Shown: positions 22,336-33,250 of the stretch, one piece after another
How positions within the stretch are numbered: position 1 is the first letter of the stretch
Layout of the letters: every line of letters starts with the position of its first letter
NCBI RefSeq assembly: GCF_010093815.1
Contig: NW_022985549.1
Location: 3,120,804-3,184,803 of the forward strand
Reading direction: 5' to 3'
Source of the DNA: Pseudovirgaria hyperparasitica
Taxonomy: Eukaryota > Ascomycota > Dothideomycetes > Acrospermales > Acrospermaceae
DNA length: 64,000 nt
Position numbers and translations under genes: made by a program
Notes under the pieces: generated by a model
Databases searched by the model: none
The model's input: the letters and a program-made list of their open reading frames with translations, nothing else
What the model was told of the DNA's origin: nothing

Positions 22336-24798
22336 GATATATCTAAGGTAAAATTTAAATATATCTAGTAACTGGGAAGTCTAAATATGTATCGAAGATA
22401 TGCTTCATCTTTAATAGGATAGGTACAAGGAAGCTGGTAAGCTGGTCCTCACATCTTGTGACATGGCATGATACCATTCAACGACAAGGTCCAGAGGACT
22501 GATGAAGTATTTCTCTGAGCTATAAATGTCTCCTTGGCTAGTAGTTCTCTTGTAATCTCAGAGCCTGGCGCTTTTCTTAGCCTTGATATGCTGAAATGTA
22601 CGAATTGAACGCGGCTCGACTTTGTAAGACCTGAGCTTCTATGAGTCCTATCACTGGAAGTCAGATACCCCAAGTCTGTAGTACTATACCACTTGTTTCA
22701 TACACTTGGTGAATCCTTTTCCACTTATACACTTCTCTAGGCCCTATAATGCGCCACTGCACAGACGTGATTGACCCGTACTCATTCCTCCATGCTCGTG
22801 TGTGAAATCTTTCTCAACATCCGCCCATTGCGATGTTCTTCGCATGCTAAACTTGTTATCGGTCTCTTGTGTTATGGCTTCGCAGTCCTTCGTCCGATGA
22901 AGTAGGTGTAGTCATAATGAGTCGTCAACTTCGTCTCCATACGGCTCGCACATATTCAGAAATGAATCGCATGACTAGATCAGGTAAAGCGCACTGAGTA
23001 GTTCATCTGCTCCGAGTTTGCCTGCTTGACGGTGATAGCCGACATCAATCACTCATCGAAGGTGTGGTAGAGGACACTACTTGAGTAGTCAGGTATCTCG
23101 TGGAAGTTCCTTTGATGGAAGCACTTATCGGTGTCACACTGTGGTCAGGGAATGCATAATAGCGTATGCATTCCCGTCTAGAAAGGGCAAGTTGAATGGT
23201 GTAACTCCGTCATACATCGGCTAAACACAGTCGGTATAATTATATATTTCTGAAGAGCTTCGACCGGCATGTAAGACGCCATAAAGGTTATAGACCCTTA
23301 TCCAATTAGGGCTAGCGTCATATATGCAACGTTCAGGGATGTACAAGAATGGGCGAGCGGCTGTTGGTCGGCTCGCCTCTTACCGCACCGCAGGACACTT
23401 TACCTGGAATAGTATACGGAGATGTGCCGCTAAAGCTTACAGATACATATACATTACAAGGCTACCATGCTTAGCGCCGTCTATTATAATTCTTTTGGCA
23501 TCTCGAAAGTGTCCTCTCCATTCACCAGTCCTTTTCGACGGGCGTCCAAAAGTTTTCCCGTGCAGAAAACATTCCACTTGACTCCGTGAAGCGAGCTCCT
23601 GAGCTTCCTGGTCTTCCCTGACGTATCACTGAGCCTCTTGATTTGTGTCTGGGGAGATGAGGAGGCTGCTGTGCCGCACACTAACTTAACACCTCAGGCT
23701 GGATCCCGCGGACTCAAAGCTAACCACACCAAGGCATTGCAGGGGTACATAGAGGCTTGGGAGCCGTTGAATTTGCCGCCACCAAGTGCAAAAGTGATTC
23801 TCGTCTGAAATATAGGGCGGCGATAGATCATGGTGTGTATTGTGGCGCATTGGAATATTTAGTCGGCCTTGTACCCTTGCGGACTCGGTCCCCTCGGAAC
23901 AAGCTCCGGAAAACGATTTCCTTCCCAGTTCCCCAATCTTTTTTGCACTTAGCATCGTCGAACACATTCTCATCGGAATTCTGAAACAGGCTAGACGTTA
24001 CTATCGACTACTGATGCTTGGGCTATGACCTGAGCTCCGGGAAACGTGCTATTGTCAACCTACAGATTCTCCTTTCTCGTGGACAGGGACCGTGAGAAGG
24101 TGAGAGATGGGGCTACTTTCGAAGAGAGATGCATGTCCCCAATGCCAGCAACGCTATGTGCTAGAATGCTATCATGTCTACTGATACCTCTAGTTCCATC
24201 TCAGAGCGCAAGCTGTGCCTGGCACCTAGCACCCTAGCTAAGCGCCATATTCACACCAGCCCTAGACTATGACCCGGAAATGGCTCCTTTAGCGTCGTTG
24301 ACCATCAAGAGTAGCGTCTTAAAGTCCTGGGTAAAGGCTGGTCCTGCGCAATCCCTCTTCTTTCTTCAACACGCCGCACGACTGAAATTTTGGAGAATCC
24401 CCAACGCAACATTATCGTCTCTATCGCCAAAATCGACAGTTCAACGCTAAAGAATCACAATACGAGCTGATTTCAGCCTTTGTCGTAGCATTTATCCACC
24501 GACCACCTTCTACCAGGCATCAGATATTTAAACGCACACGACTCACCATCCTTCACGAGATCAACGCTCACTGTAGAGGAGTGCTCACACCATTTGGAGA
24601 GACACATGTAGGGCGACTCTCGGATTAGCCGGATACTTCATCAGAAGAACCATTCTGGTGGCCTCCACGACAAAGCGAAATTCAGAGCTCCCACCTCCAG
24701 AAGACTACATGCTTGCTGGACTGTAATTGTCTGCGTAAGCCATAGAACGTTCACTAAGTTACCCATACTGTTCGGCTACTCTATTTGTATCAAAGAAG
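22336..24798. other. Gene-free stretch right of AT-rich island
   Basis: Composition returns to normal. Only short overlapping ORFs without recognisable domains are present, plus one palindrome at 23148-23175. This whole 19.6-24.8 kb gap is the longest gene-poor block in the window. Confidence 0.45.
23148..23175. repeat. 11-bp perfect inverted repeat
   Basis: The arms GGGAATGCATA and TATGCATTCCC flank a six-base spacer. The symmetry would suit a dimeric DNA-binding protein or a small hairpin. No gene lies within 1.6 kb. Confidence 0.6.
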
Positions 24799-26520
24799 AT
24801 GGGGGGTCCTGTCATCTCCCGAATGAACGCCACACGTTCGAGGAAGCCTCGCTGGACTATTACGCGCCATGACAGTCGAACCACCAGCAGATACATATCA
24901 AAGTACAGCTGTCTCGAGAAAGTCTCAGAAGGCCTCAGACAGGCCTTGCAACACGACGTACAATCGTTACAGAGTCTCTGTCTCACTTCTAAAGGTTGCC
25001 GCAACCTCGTGCAACCGATTCTTTACGCTCAAGGCTTGGAGACCTCATATGCCTTGAAGGACTCTCCTCAAGACTGGAGCGCAATTCTTCTTACGAGAAC
25101 GCTACTCACGAACCCTCCTCTTGCGCAAAGAATCACGTCGTTGTCATTAATGACCCTTTCTTGCGGGTCCGACTTGGGCAAGGCTAAGATAATCTGGAAT
25201 GCACGAAGGAAACGGTGGGCGCCTGTGGGAAGGAAACTCTTAACCTTCTTCACCCATGAGGAACAGACGAAGCTTTTTGATGTTCTTGGGAATATCTCCG
25301 ATATCCTCCTGGAATACAAGGCTATCCGACCCAAAGGCAGCTTGTCCCTCGAGCTTCGGGAAGCTATCTTCCCTGCACTGTTGTATCTGTGCCCGAATCT
25401 GAAGGATATACGTATCGGTAGCGTATTAGGTCCTTCGCAGCCCGATCCGATACTTATAGCGATTCGCCACTCTGGCCACAGCATACCTCTCCTGAGGAAG
25501 CTTACAACAGTGACATTATATCGGTGGCCTGACATAACAAATGTATACCAGCGTGAAACGAAGCAACAACTACTATATACATGGGACCTCCGAGATCTGC
25601 TACAAAGCCAGTCACTAACCCACCTGCACCTCGACTGGATCCATTCGCGGCCATTTCGTGGTCTCGACCTCGCCGTGAAATCGAACCTACTGCACCTTGC
25701 AATCCGAGGCTTAGTAGCAACCAAAGACCTGGTCAAGCTCCTCGAATGCTGTCCCAGACTCCAACATTTTGAGTATGTAGTCATGATGGACCATCCAGGA
25801 CAGGAATGGGATTCCCGTGGCTTAGTCCCGGCTCTTTCAGAAGTTTCGCAGACACTTAAGTCACTCGCTCTCATACTACCACCACCTACAACGCCCGAAC
25901 CTGGGTGTATACCCGATCGACACCAGTACTATGTTACCGCAGATATGGTCAAGGACGACCATCAAGGCGAAGAGATCTGTAGCCTCGCCCCGTTCTCTCG
26001 GTTGACTAGTCTTACGATCGATATCCAAGAGCTAGCAATGATGGCAGCGCGGACAAAGAATGGTCTTATCCTTTCTTGTCTGCCGCCGAACATTGAGGAG
26101 ATCAAGTTGATATCAGGGGTGTCTATACTTGGTGCTTGTGACATATGCCAGTATGAATCTGTACTCTGCGCGACATGCGAGGAAGACAGCATCCTCAGTC
26201 ACCTAGTAGAAGAGCTTTTAGACGAGGGCCTGGCGCACCATGTTCCCAGACTTAGCAAAATTTACGTGCCAAAGCGCATTGATCTCAGGCCCAATACGGA
26301 ACTTCAACGGCCTAGTCCACTGTTACCATTTCGTATGTCAGCATCGATCGAAATAGTTCAGGATCAAAGCGACACGAAGGTGTGGGAGCCAATGCAAATA
26401 GTTCTTTCCGACGCGGATATACGGACCGAGACAGAGGACTACCAGAATAACATGCACCATGTGCAGGATGGTGGATTCGAGCCACCATCTGAAGATTCGG
26501 ATGAGGAAGATGATGGTTGA
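24799..26520 (+). CDS. F-box/LRR-like hypothetical protein, 573 aa
   Basis: One uninterrupted 573-codon frame. Residues about 38-80 resemble a fungal F-box helix pair (LEKVSEGLRQAL, then LQSLCLTSKGCRNLVQPILY). They are followed by irregular leucine-rich segments (LTHLHLDW, LLHLAIRGL, LKSLALIL, LTSLTIDI), the usual layout of the large fungal F-box/LRR substrate receptor group. Near residue 445 is a tight CDIC...CATC knuckle (C-x2-C-x6-C-x2-C) that may bind zinc, which is not typical of the group. The C-terminus is acidic. If the F-box is real, the protein would recruit a substrate to an SCF ubiquitin ligase. The F-box match is weak because the usual LP-E start is missing. It sits alone beside the gene-poor, RIP-marked region. 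Confidence 0.7.
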   Translation: MGGPVISRMNATRSRKPRWTITRHDSRTTSRYISKYSCLEKVSEGLRQALQHDVQSLQSLCLTSKGCRNLVQPILYAQGLETSYALKDSPQDWSAILLTRTLLTNPPLAQRITSLSLMTLSCGSDLGKAKIIWNARRKRWAPVGRKLLTFFTHEEQTKLFDVLGNISDILLEYKAIRPKGSLSLELREAIFPALLYLCPNLKDIRIGSVLGPSQPDPILIAIRHSGHSIPLLRKLTTVTLYRWPDITNVYQRETKQQLLYTWDLRDLLQSQSLTHLHLDWIHSRPFRGLDLAVKSNLLHLAIRGLVATKDLVKLLECCPRLQHFEYVVMMDHPGQEWDSRGLVPALSEVSQTLKSLALILPPPTTPEPGCIPDRHQYYVTADMVKDDHQGEEICSLAPFSRLTSLTIDIQELAMMAARTKNGLILSCLPPNIEEIKLISGVSILGACDICQYESVLCATCEEDSILSHLVEELLDEGLAHHVPRLSKIYVPKRIDLRPNTELQRPSPLLPFRMSASIEIVQDQSDTKVWEPMQIVLSDADIRTETEDYQNNMHHVQDGGFEPPSEDSDEEDDG

Positions 26521-27346
26521 AGATCTCATACTATAACCACTACCAAATTTCGATTATAAGACGGTATGAAAACTGCTCTTCCATGGAAATCAACCGTGTA
26601 GCTATACAAGGCACACGCGAACCACGACGATCATACATATGGCAATGACTCTGTAAACCGAACAGTGCCGAGCTAGACAAGAATCGAATAAGGATATCCA
26701 ACGGGCTGACCAGGTTGGGCAGAATATTCACCGTCAGGTACTACTGCTAAAGCAAGCTTGCAAAGACAAGATGTCCATCCTTTCCAATGGGTGAAGGCTG
26801 GGCAATACACAGTCTAGCTACGAAGCATAGTGGTCCTGTCGAATATGTATCAGATAAGCCATATGATTATGTATATTTTTGATGATGCGTCCGCCAGACA
26901 CGATAGAATAACGTTGTAGAGAGATTATGAAGAAAAACTACGTGTCGGAAAAAAGCTACGTGTATGTAGATAAAATTTCTCCAGAAACAGGGAATGTCAA
27001 TTTATTCGCATCCGGCAACCGCAGACGTATTCTTGAGACAATAAAAGCAGACTTCCGCTTTAGGACTAGTTCGGCACGCAACGGCGTACGGTACCGACGA
27101 ATGTTTCTGAGCTCAACATTTCTTCCTTTCTTTCAAACTTGCGACCCTGTAAATCTCGTCACAGACAACATGTACAAGCCATGACCAAACCCACTCTCTA
27201 ACCTTCAATCTCTAACCTCTTGAACTGGCCTCTACGAACGCAAGCTTCTGCACGACTCCGATCCAACCTCTTCCTCGAGCCCTCCAAGCTCCCTCGCGAT
27301 CTATGATCTGAACGCACATTCCGAACTGCGAACCCTGAAGGCAACA
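26521..27346. other. Intergenic, nothing recognised
   Basis: This gap lies between the F-box-like gene and MED20. It contains an 85-codon ORF at 26927-27184 with no domain. The last 160 bases before the MED20 ATG are C-rich and probably promoter or leader. Confidence 0.5.
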
Positions 27347-28147
27347 ATGCCCGCCGCAGTATATTACCTGCCCGACGCCCCCTCCTCCATCCTCCCTAAC
27401 ATTCAAGCCACCCTCCGCGCCCTACACGCTCGTCTCCATCATTCGCGCTTCACCCTGGAACACCGCCTTTTCCGCTCCACGCCCGGCCCTTCCACCGCGC
27501 CGGCGCTGCTACACATCCTCACCCTTGCACATCGTTCGCATACCCACCTCTATGCGCATCCCTCGGACTCTAGCAATACTAGCGGCAATAGAAACAGCAG
27601 CGACAGTGGAGGTGGACACAACAATAGGGCCAGCGGTAACATCATTGCTATCCCCACTACGCACGCAAACGAGTACCGCGATTTACTCGTCGGCAAGATG
27701 AGCGGGCTATGGGCGCCGCGGTCCGCGCTCAGCGTGGCGGGCGGTGAGGTATGGAGTCTTGGCAGCGCGGATGCAGATGGCGATGTGGATGCGGCCGCGT
27801 ATGTGATGCGCATTGGGGAGGTGCGGACGCTGGGTACGAATGCGCAGCCGCGGGGCGTGATTATTGTTGTGGAAGAGGGCATCGGGATTGAGGGTGACGA
27901 AGATGAAGAGGACGAAGCCTGGGATATAGATGTGCAAGGAGGAGGTCCGGGTGGTGAGGAGGAGGAGGAGATGGGGAAAAAGGTAGAGGTTGCGGCGGCG
28001 GCAAGTTTGATGGGACTCCGCGAGGTGTGGGAGAAGATTGGCGTGAAGGGGGCGAAGGAGACGGTGGGGAGGTTTGCAAGAGGAGAGAGGAGGCGGGAGG
28101 AAGCCGAGGTGAGGATGTGGTGCGAGGTACTAAAGCTGAGAAACTGA
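27347..28147 (+). CDS. MED20: Probable Mediator subunit 20 (Med20/Srb2)
   Basis: A single-exon 266-aa protein. The order of motifs fits fungal Med20, a TBP-like-fold head-module subunit of the Mediator complex that links activators to RNA polymerase II. It begins VYYLPDAPSS, then has paired beta-strand and helix segments, and GGEVWSLGS near residue 130. YVMRIGEVRTLG and RGVIIVVEE follow at about 150-178, and the end is helical (GLREVWEKIGV). Two low-complexity insertions (Ser/Asn/Gly near residue 75 and an acidic run near 185) make it longer than the core domain. GC content is noticeably higher in the second half. The assignment rests on motif order and not on an alignment. An unrelated TBP-fold protein is the main alternative. 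Confidence 0.7.
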   Translation: MPAAVYYLPDAPSSILPNIQATLRALHARLHHSRFTLEHRLFRSTPGPSTAPALLHILTLAHRSHTHLYAHPSDSSNTSGNRNSSDSGGGHNNRASGNIIAIPTTHANEYRDLLVGKMSGLWAPRSALSVAGGEVWSLGSADADGDVDAAAYVMRIGEVRTLGTNAQPRGVIIVVEEGIGIEGDEDEEDEAWDIDVQGGGPGGEEEEEMGKKVEVAAAASLMGLREVWEKIGVKGAKETVGRFARGERRREEAEVRMWCEVLKLRN

Positions 28148-28263
28148 TACGGGATGGATGGAAAAAGGAACCTGGAAAAGTTTAGCTATGATACCCACTA
28201 ACAAAAGCACTTCTTCGACACAACACGGATAGCGAGTCCTACTATACAATATATACACACCCC

Positions 28264-29378
28264 CTACGGTAACTGCTCCTCGGTCGTAATATTCCTTTGC
28301 CCTTTGATACGTATCGCTTTACTCTGCTTCTTCGCCGCACTATAACTCGTTATGAACGGCTTCGCAGCATGTGCCTCACGAATACTCTCTTCACTGACTT
28401 CATCTAGACAAAACCTCCCCATCCTCCCATGCCGAAACCACTGCAACCACCTCACCGCCGCGCCCTCAAACATCGGCTCCCCCTGCTTCTTAAGCATGCC
28501 CAGATTCTTCGATACCCCTAGTAGTAGCTCCATGATATCATTTGTCGGCCCGCAGAAGCGCTTATACGCATTGTGTTTACCGTGCTTATTGATTTGGTAT
28601 AGCAGGTAGTCGGCGACTTGGACTGGATGAATCACGGTATCCTTCACACAGCCGCACAGGGCCAGCTTCAGCATCGCGTCCGGGTCTGGAATGTACGGCA
28701 CAAACACCCCCGGACTATCTTTTACATACACACCGCCGGGATCGCGCCAGTTGCCCGTAGCCTGTGCGATGCGCACGTATGACGGCATGCTGCGCGTCAC
28801 GCCGGGCTGGTCGCCTGTCCGTGCGGCTTTCTTACGATTGACGCCGATGTGACGGAGCGAGTTGAGGAGCGTTGATTTTCCGACATTGGGCATGCCGACG
28901 ATGAGGACTTGCAGGCCGGTGAGCGACGAAGCGGTGGGAATCTGGCTCTTGAGGTATTTGAGGATGCCGCTGACGTGGAACTTGTTTGTGCAGTCGGAGA
29001 AGAAGACCGTGGTGGAGGGGCTATAGGCGTTGCGGAGGAGTTTTTCGCGCTGAACATGTGGTATGTCAATTGGTTGTTGTCGCCTGTAGATGATGGCATA
29101 GAATCTAGTCTTACATTTGCATCCTCGATCGAGGCGGAATTTCCGACGTCGCGCTTCGTGTAGACAAGTACGCGCGGGCGGCCTTCGAGGCACTGCTCAA
29201 AGAGTGGATTTATGCTCGTCAGAGGCACACGGTAGTCGCGACATTCTATCACGAGATCGATGGTGGAGATTGTCTTGCGGATGCTCTGGATGGCGGTCTT
29301 ATGGTGGCCGATAAAGTAGGACTTTGGGAGGTTCTGGAGGGTCGGGAATATAGCGCGCGGGACGAAGGATGTGGCCAT
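28264..29378 (-). CDS. MTG1: Mitochondrial GTPase 1 (MTG1, YlqF/RbgA family)
   Basis: A circularly permuted GTPase needed for assembly of the large mitochondrial ribosomal subunit at the inner membrane. The exons 29378-29115 and 29049-28264 join across a 65-bp intron (GTAAGA...TTCAG), giving 349 aa, as expected for the family. The G4 motif (TKRD, residues 74-77) comes before the P-loop G1 (GMPNVGKST, about 140-148), followed by G3 (DSPG, about 199-202), which is the permuted order that defines YlqF proteins. The N-terminus is short and weakly basic-hydrophobic (FVPRAIFPTLQNLPKSYF), typical of MTG1. It is divergent from BOR1, with 471 bp between the two starts. Confidence 0.95.
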
Positions 29379-29849
29379 GGCAAATTGTATGGCGGAGTAT
29401 CATGGTTTCTGGTTACCGCGACAGGAAGCCTGAGTGTGACATGGTCTGAAGGTGTGATGTCAACGATTTCAGTGATTGTTGGGGTCATAAGAAAGATTCA
29501 GTCAGTTCATCGGCATCGGCGTCTAGAAAGGGATGATATCGTGGCGTGTGGCGCATGTCAAGGTGTGGCGAGTGTGTCTCCAACCGCGACGTCATTGGTG
29601 CTAGAGACGCTACAGCCGCTGTCTGATCCTGTTCGACCACTCAACATCGAAAGGTTGGCCACATGCAACAATGCCCTACATCATCCGGAACAGAGAGTCA
29701 AAAGCTTCTTCACCCAGAAGTAGACTCGGCGAATATCCGCTCAGGAACAAAGATCGGTATCCTCCCCTATTCTCAACACACCTCGGGCTCTCAATCATCA
29801 GGCCATTGACATCCGGGGCCCCTCCAGACATTTCATCAGATTGAAAAAC
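29379..29849. promoter_or_regulatory. Divergent promoter MTG1 / BOR1 with CCAAT and CRE-like core
   Basis: The two starts point away from each other. At 29588-29598 a GACGTC core (close to a CRE/bZIP site) directly abuts ATTGG, a CCAAT box on the minus strand. Spacing to both starts is reasonable for a proximal element. Short motifs like these also occur by chance. Confidence 0.4.
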
Positions 29850-31786
29850 ATGCCTGAGAAATGGACAGCGAAAGTTGCGGCATCATTCCGGCTCAACGGT
29901 GCATTGCGGCCGTTCAGATTGCTGCAGCAAGATCTGCAAAATCTGCCGAAGCGTTATGTATCTGATTGGACTATCTTCAATCAAATGATCTTCGCTAGTG
30001 CCGTCTATGTCTTTTTCACGAATCTGTTACCAGGCATCACATTTGCCAGCGATCTGTATAATTTGACCGGCGAGAATTGGGGCACCATCGAGGTGGTGCT
30101 CTCTACAGGGCTGTGTGGTATCATTTTCTCGGTGTTAGTCAAATTCCATCTCGCACGCCGAACACTCTGCTAGGGAGATGATTCAAAGGCTCACCCTTGT
30201 AGCTTTTCCATCCAACCCCTTACTATTCTCGGTGTCACGGGACCCTTCTCCATCCTCGCTGAGAATATCTACTCATTATGCATAAATTCGTTCCATGTAG
30301 GTCATCACGACTCCAATACGCATGATGATAGTACTGACTATTCTTAGATCCCCTTCCTTCCATTCATGGCATGGTCCTTAATTCATTCAGCATGGATGCA
30401 TTACCTTCTGGCCATCTTCAACGCTCACGATTGGACCATGCGTTATGTCACTACTTTTTCCACCGAGATCTTTTCGCTATTGAACAGCATCATCTACTTC
30501 CACAAAGCTATACAGGAACTTGAACGTGCGCATGCCAATTTGTCTTTCGCGGCATTCTTATATGCCATTATTGGAGCTGTCGGGACTTGCCTGTTAGCCG
30601 TTTTCCTGTCAACCGCCTTGGCCTGGAAGCCGCTGTTTCACCGCTACATCCGAATGGGTCTCGCCGAGTATGCGGCTGCTATCAGTATCATATTCTTTAT
30701 TGGCATGCCTTATATCGGCGAGTTGGCCAGTCTAGACCGAGACACACTTCCCGTGAGCAAGTCCTTCCGACCTACTAGCCCTGAACGGTCCGTCTTTTTT
30801 GTAAAATTCTGGGAGCTCGAGGCGTCCTGGATTCTTGCAGCTATCATACCTGGATTGATCATCACGACTTTATTCTTCTTCGACCACGAAGTCAGTAGCA
30901 TTATATGCACCGTCCGAAGATATGGCACTCGTAAACCAGGAGGCTTCGCCTGGGACGTAGCTCTCCTGGGAACTACTACTGCCATGTGTGGTATCCTTGG
31001 AATCCCACCTGCGAATGGCCTTCTTCCACAAGCACCTCTGCACTCAGAGAGTCTCATGCATGATGAACATGAGCAGATAACGCTTACAGGTGGCGATGGA
31101 GAAGCGAAGACCGAGCTTCACAGCTCTCAGCGCGTCTATGAACAGCGATGGAGTCATTTCCTCCACGCTGCTGGGATCATGCTCTTCGTCAGCCCACCAT
31201 TTATGCATATTCTGGGCCTCACCCCAACAAGCGTGCTGGCTGGCTTGTTCTTGTTCATGGGGGAGCAAAGTTTAGCGGTAAAGTAAGTAACCTCGGCGTC
31301 CACTCAACTATGTTTATTGTTGACATGCACAGCCCTATATTGTTTCGAACCTTCTACATGCTCACACCGCCATCCGAGCTACCACGACTGCCACAGAGCG
31401 TTTCATCATACATACCTATTCATGTGTATACACTCACCCAGATCATAGTTACGACCGGGATTTTTATTCTTACGCTGACTATAGCTGGCCCAGCGTTCCC
31501 GATCATCATTATTCTACTTGTGCCAATTCGACTTTGCGCGATGAACCGACTGTGGAGTCGAGATGTCCTCCGCTACGTAGATGCGTGGGCTTGTCGCGAT
31601 GGTAATCCCGAAGACGACGAGGACACAAAGAGTGACTCAACAGTGAACCCTGCAGATGCTGCTAGTTCTGGAATTGAACTCACAGATGTTGAGAGGGGCG
31701 CTGACGAGGTCTTGACACAACGGCATACTAGAGAAGCTCGAGAGCACAGCGCGAAGGTGGAGCTGGAACATGACAAAACTATATGA
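29850..31786 (+). CDS. BOR1: Borate/bicarbonate-family anion transporter (BOR1)
   Basis: A member of the SLC4-like HCO3- transporter family. Fungal Bor1 exports borate at the plasma membrane. Four exons fit in phase: 29850-30133, 30203-30296, 30348-31282 and 31333-31786, giving 588 aa (yeast Bor1 is 576). The conserved N-terminal block is clear: SDWTIFNQ, then FFTNLLPGITFASDL, and across introns 1-2 PLTILGVTGPFSILAENIY, the family signature. About ten to twelve hydrophobic segments follow. Late motifs include LGIPPANGLLPQAPLHSESL and, across the last intron, GEQSLAVNPILFRTFYMLTPP. The acidic C-terminal tail is probably cytosolic. The start is ATG 29850. The frame upstream opens only with TTG. 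Confidence 0.95.
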
Positions 31787-33250
31787 ATGCCGCTGTTCAG
31801 TTACGATGTCGGCTTTCCTACTTGCTTTTCTCGTACTGGTTGACCACTTGGATCAAAGGAAAGCAATTACTTGGTCATTCTAGAACTGTCTCTATCTGGC
31901 TAGGATTTGCCCCCGCTTTCTATCCTAGTTTCAGCCCATAAACAAAACCAATGTTTAGATCATATCGACCGGGCCGTCCCTTATGAACGATTTTATAGGC
32001 TGGCAGGAGACTTAGCAGAGAGCTATTATGACAAAACACGCGACGATCTTTGCGCGATAACAGCCGTACTAAGGATTGCTTATTAAACAAGGTATGCATC
32101 GCGACCGGAATCACGCATACGAGCCCTCCACTACGCCACACCGGTACCTCGCCAAAGGAAGCGGCATAAGTTCCCCGCAAGAGGCTGAAGTTTTGTTGTG
32201 TTCTAGACGACACTGGAATGACACTCGTATCATGCATCGTATGTCTATACGGAGTGTCTGGGGGCTGTCACTGTCCTTACTTTAGGGACTCACCTACAAT
32301 AGTCCAGAATCACAGCTCAGGACTCAGGAGTGTCTCCTATAGTTTACAGACGTCAGGAATCGTCAATTTCCGACAGGAATAGACTCCTAGATATCTGGTC
32401 CTGAACACGCTCCGGCTTCTTCGAGAGTATATGAAGTCAACATGCATGATCTGTAGGAGATATACCGAACCCGGAGTCCGACAGCACCTCCTAGGACGCA
32501 AAAAACCAGTTTCGACAAGAATTAATTCAGAGTGATATGTAATCACATTTTACTCTTGCTCTTGCAACTGTCTTTGAGGCGAGAGCGATAACTAGGACCG
32601 CATATGCATCCTGGAGACGGTTGTGTAACATTCTCGACATTCGCAGTGGCGGGAGCGAATGAGGCGGGATGGATGCAGACGGGGAGGCAAGGTGTACAGC
32701 AAACGTCAGCCAGGAGCAAGACATGGCCACTAGCGAAATCCGGGGACGCAGGTATCCTCTCCGTCGACCCACTTTCTTCGGACAAAGATTCTTGGCCTCA
32801 TTACTTGTTATGCAAGCCATCTTGCAACTAAGACCTGTCCCTGCTACTTATTGATCTTCATTGCACTACCTATGGCTGTGCTGCATAGAGCGTGTATGTG
32901 GATGTATATGTGCATTGCATGTACAGCCAAAGCATCTGCGAACGTAATAACACACACACGGTACCAGGGCACCAACCTGATTAGCAATTAACGACACGCA
33001 AGTCTGTATATTCCGCGATCTCATCTACCCCCACAAGTGGTCTGCCACCTTGCCCTGAAACTAAATGTCCGATATGTGGGTTGTGGTCGTACGAATGCGC
33101 TTCATGCGGCAAGATGTCGCTATAGCTCGTACAGCTCCATATATTCTACGATCGCGGCATTATTTGAAGACGTCGACATCTTCCCATCAGATCACTACAA
33201 CTTGATCAGATTCATTCGCTATCTGAGACATATCGGTCTTGAGCATCAAA
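31787..33250. other. Intergenic, nothing recognised
   Basis: This stretch lies between BOR1 and the rhodopsin-domain gene. Overlapping ORFs of 60-110 codons are present on both strands without domains. One minus-strand frame (32543-32785) is cysteine-rich but lacks a signal peptide and was not called. Confidence 0.5.

Noticed and set aside
26927-27184. 85-codon plus-strand ORF before MED20
   Set aside because: It has no domain or splice partner and shows ordinary intergenic composition.
32543-32785. Cysteine-rich 80-codon minus-strand ORF, possible small secreted protein
   Set aside because: It lacks a signal peptide and has no regular cysteine spacing. Its mirror-strand ORFs are of similar length.
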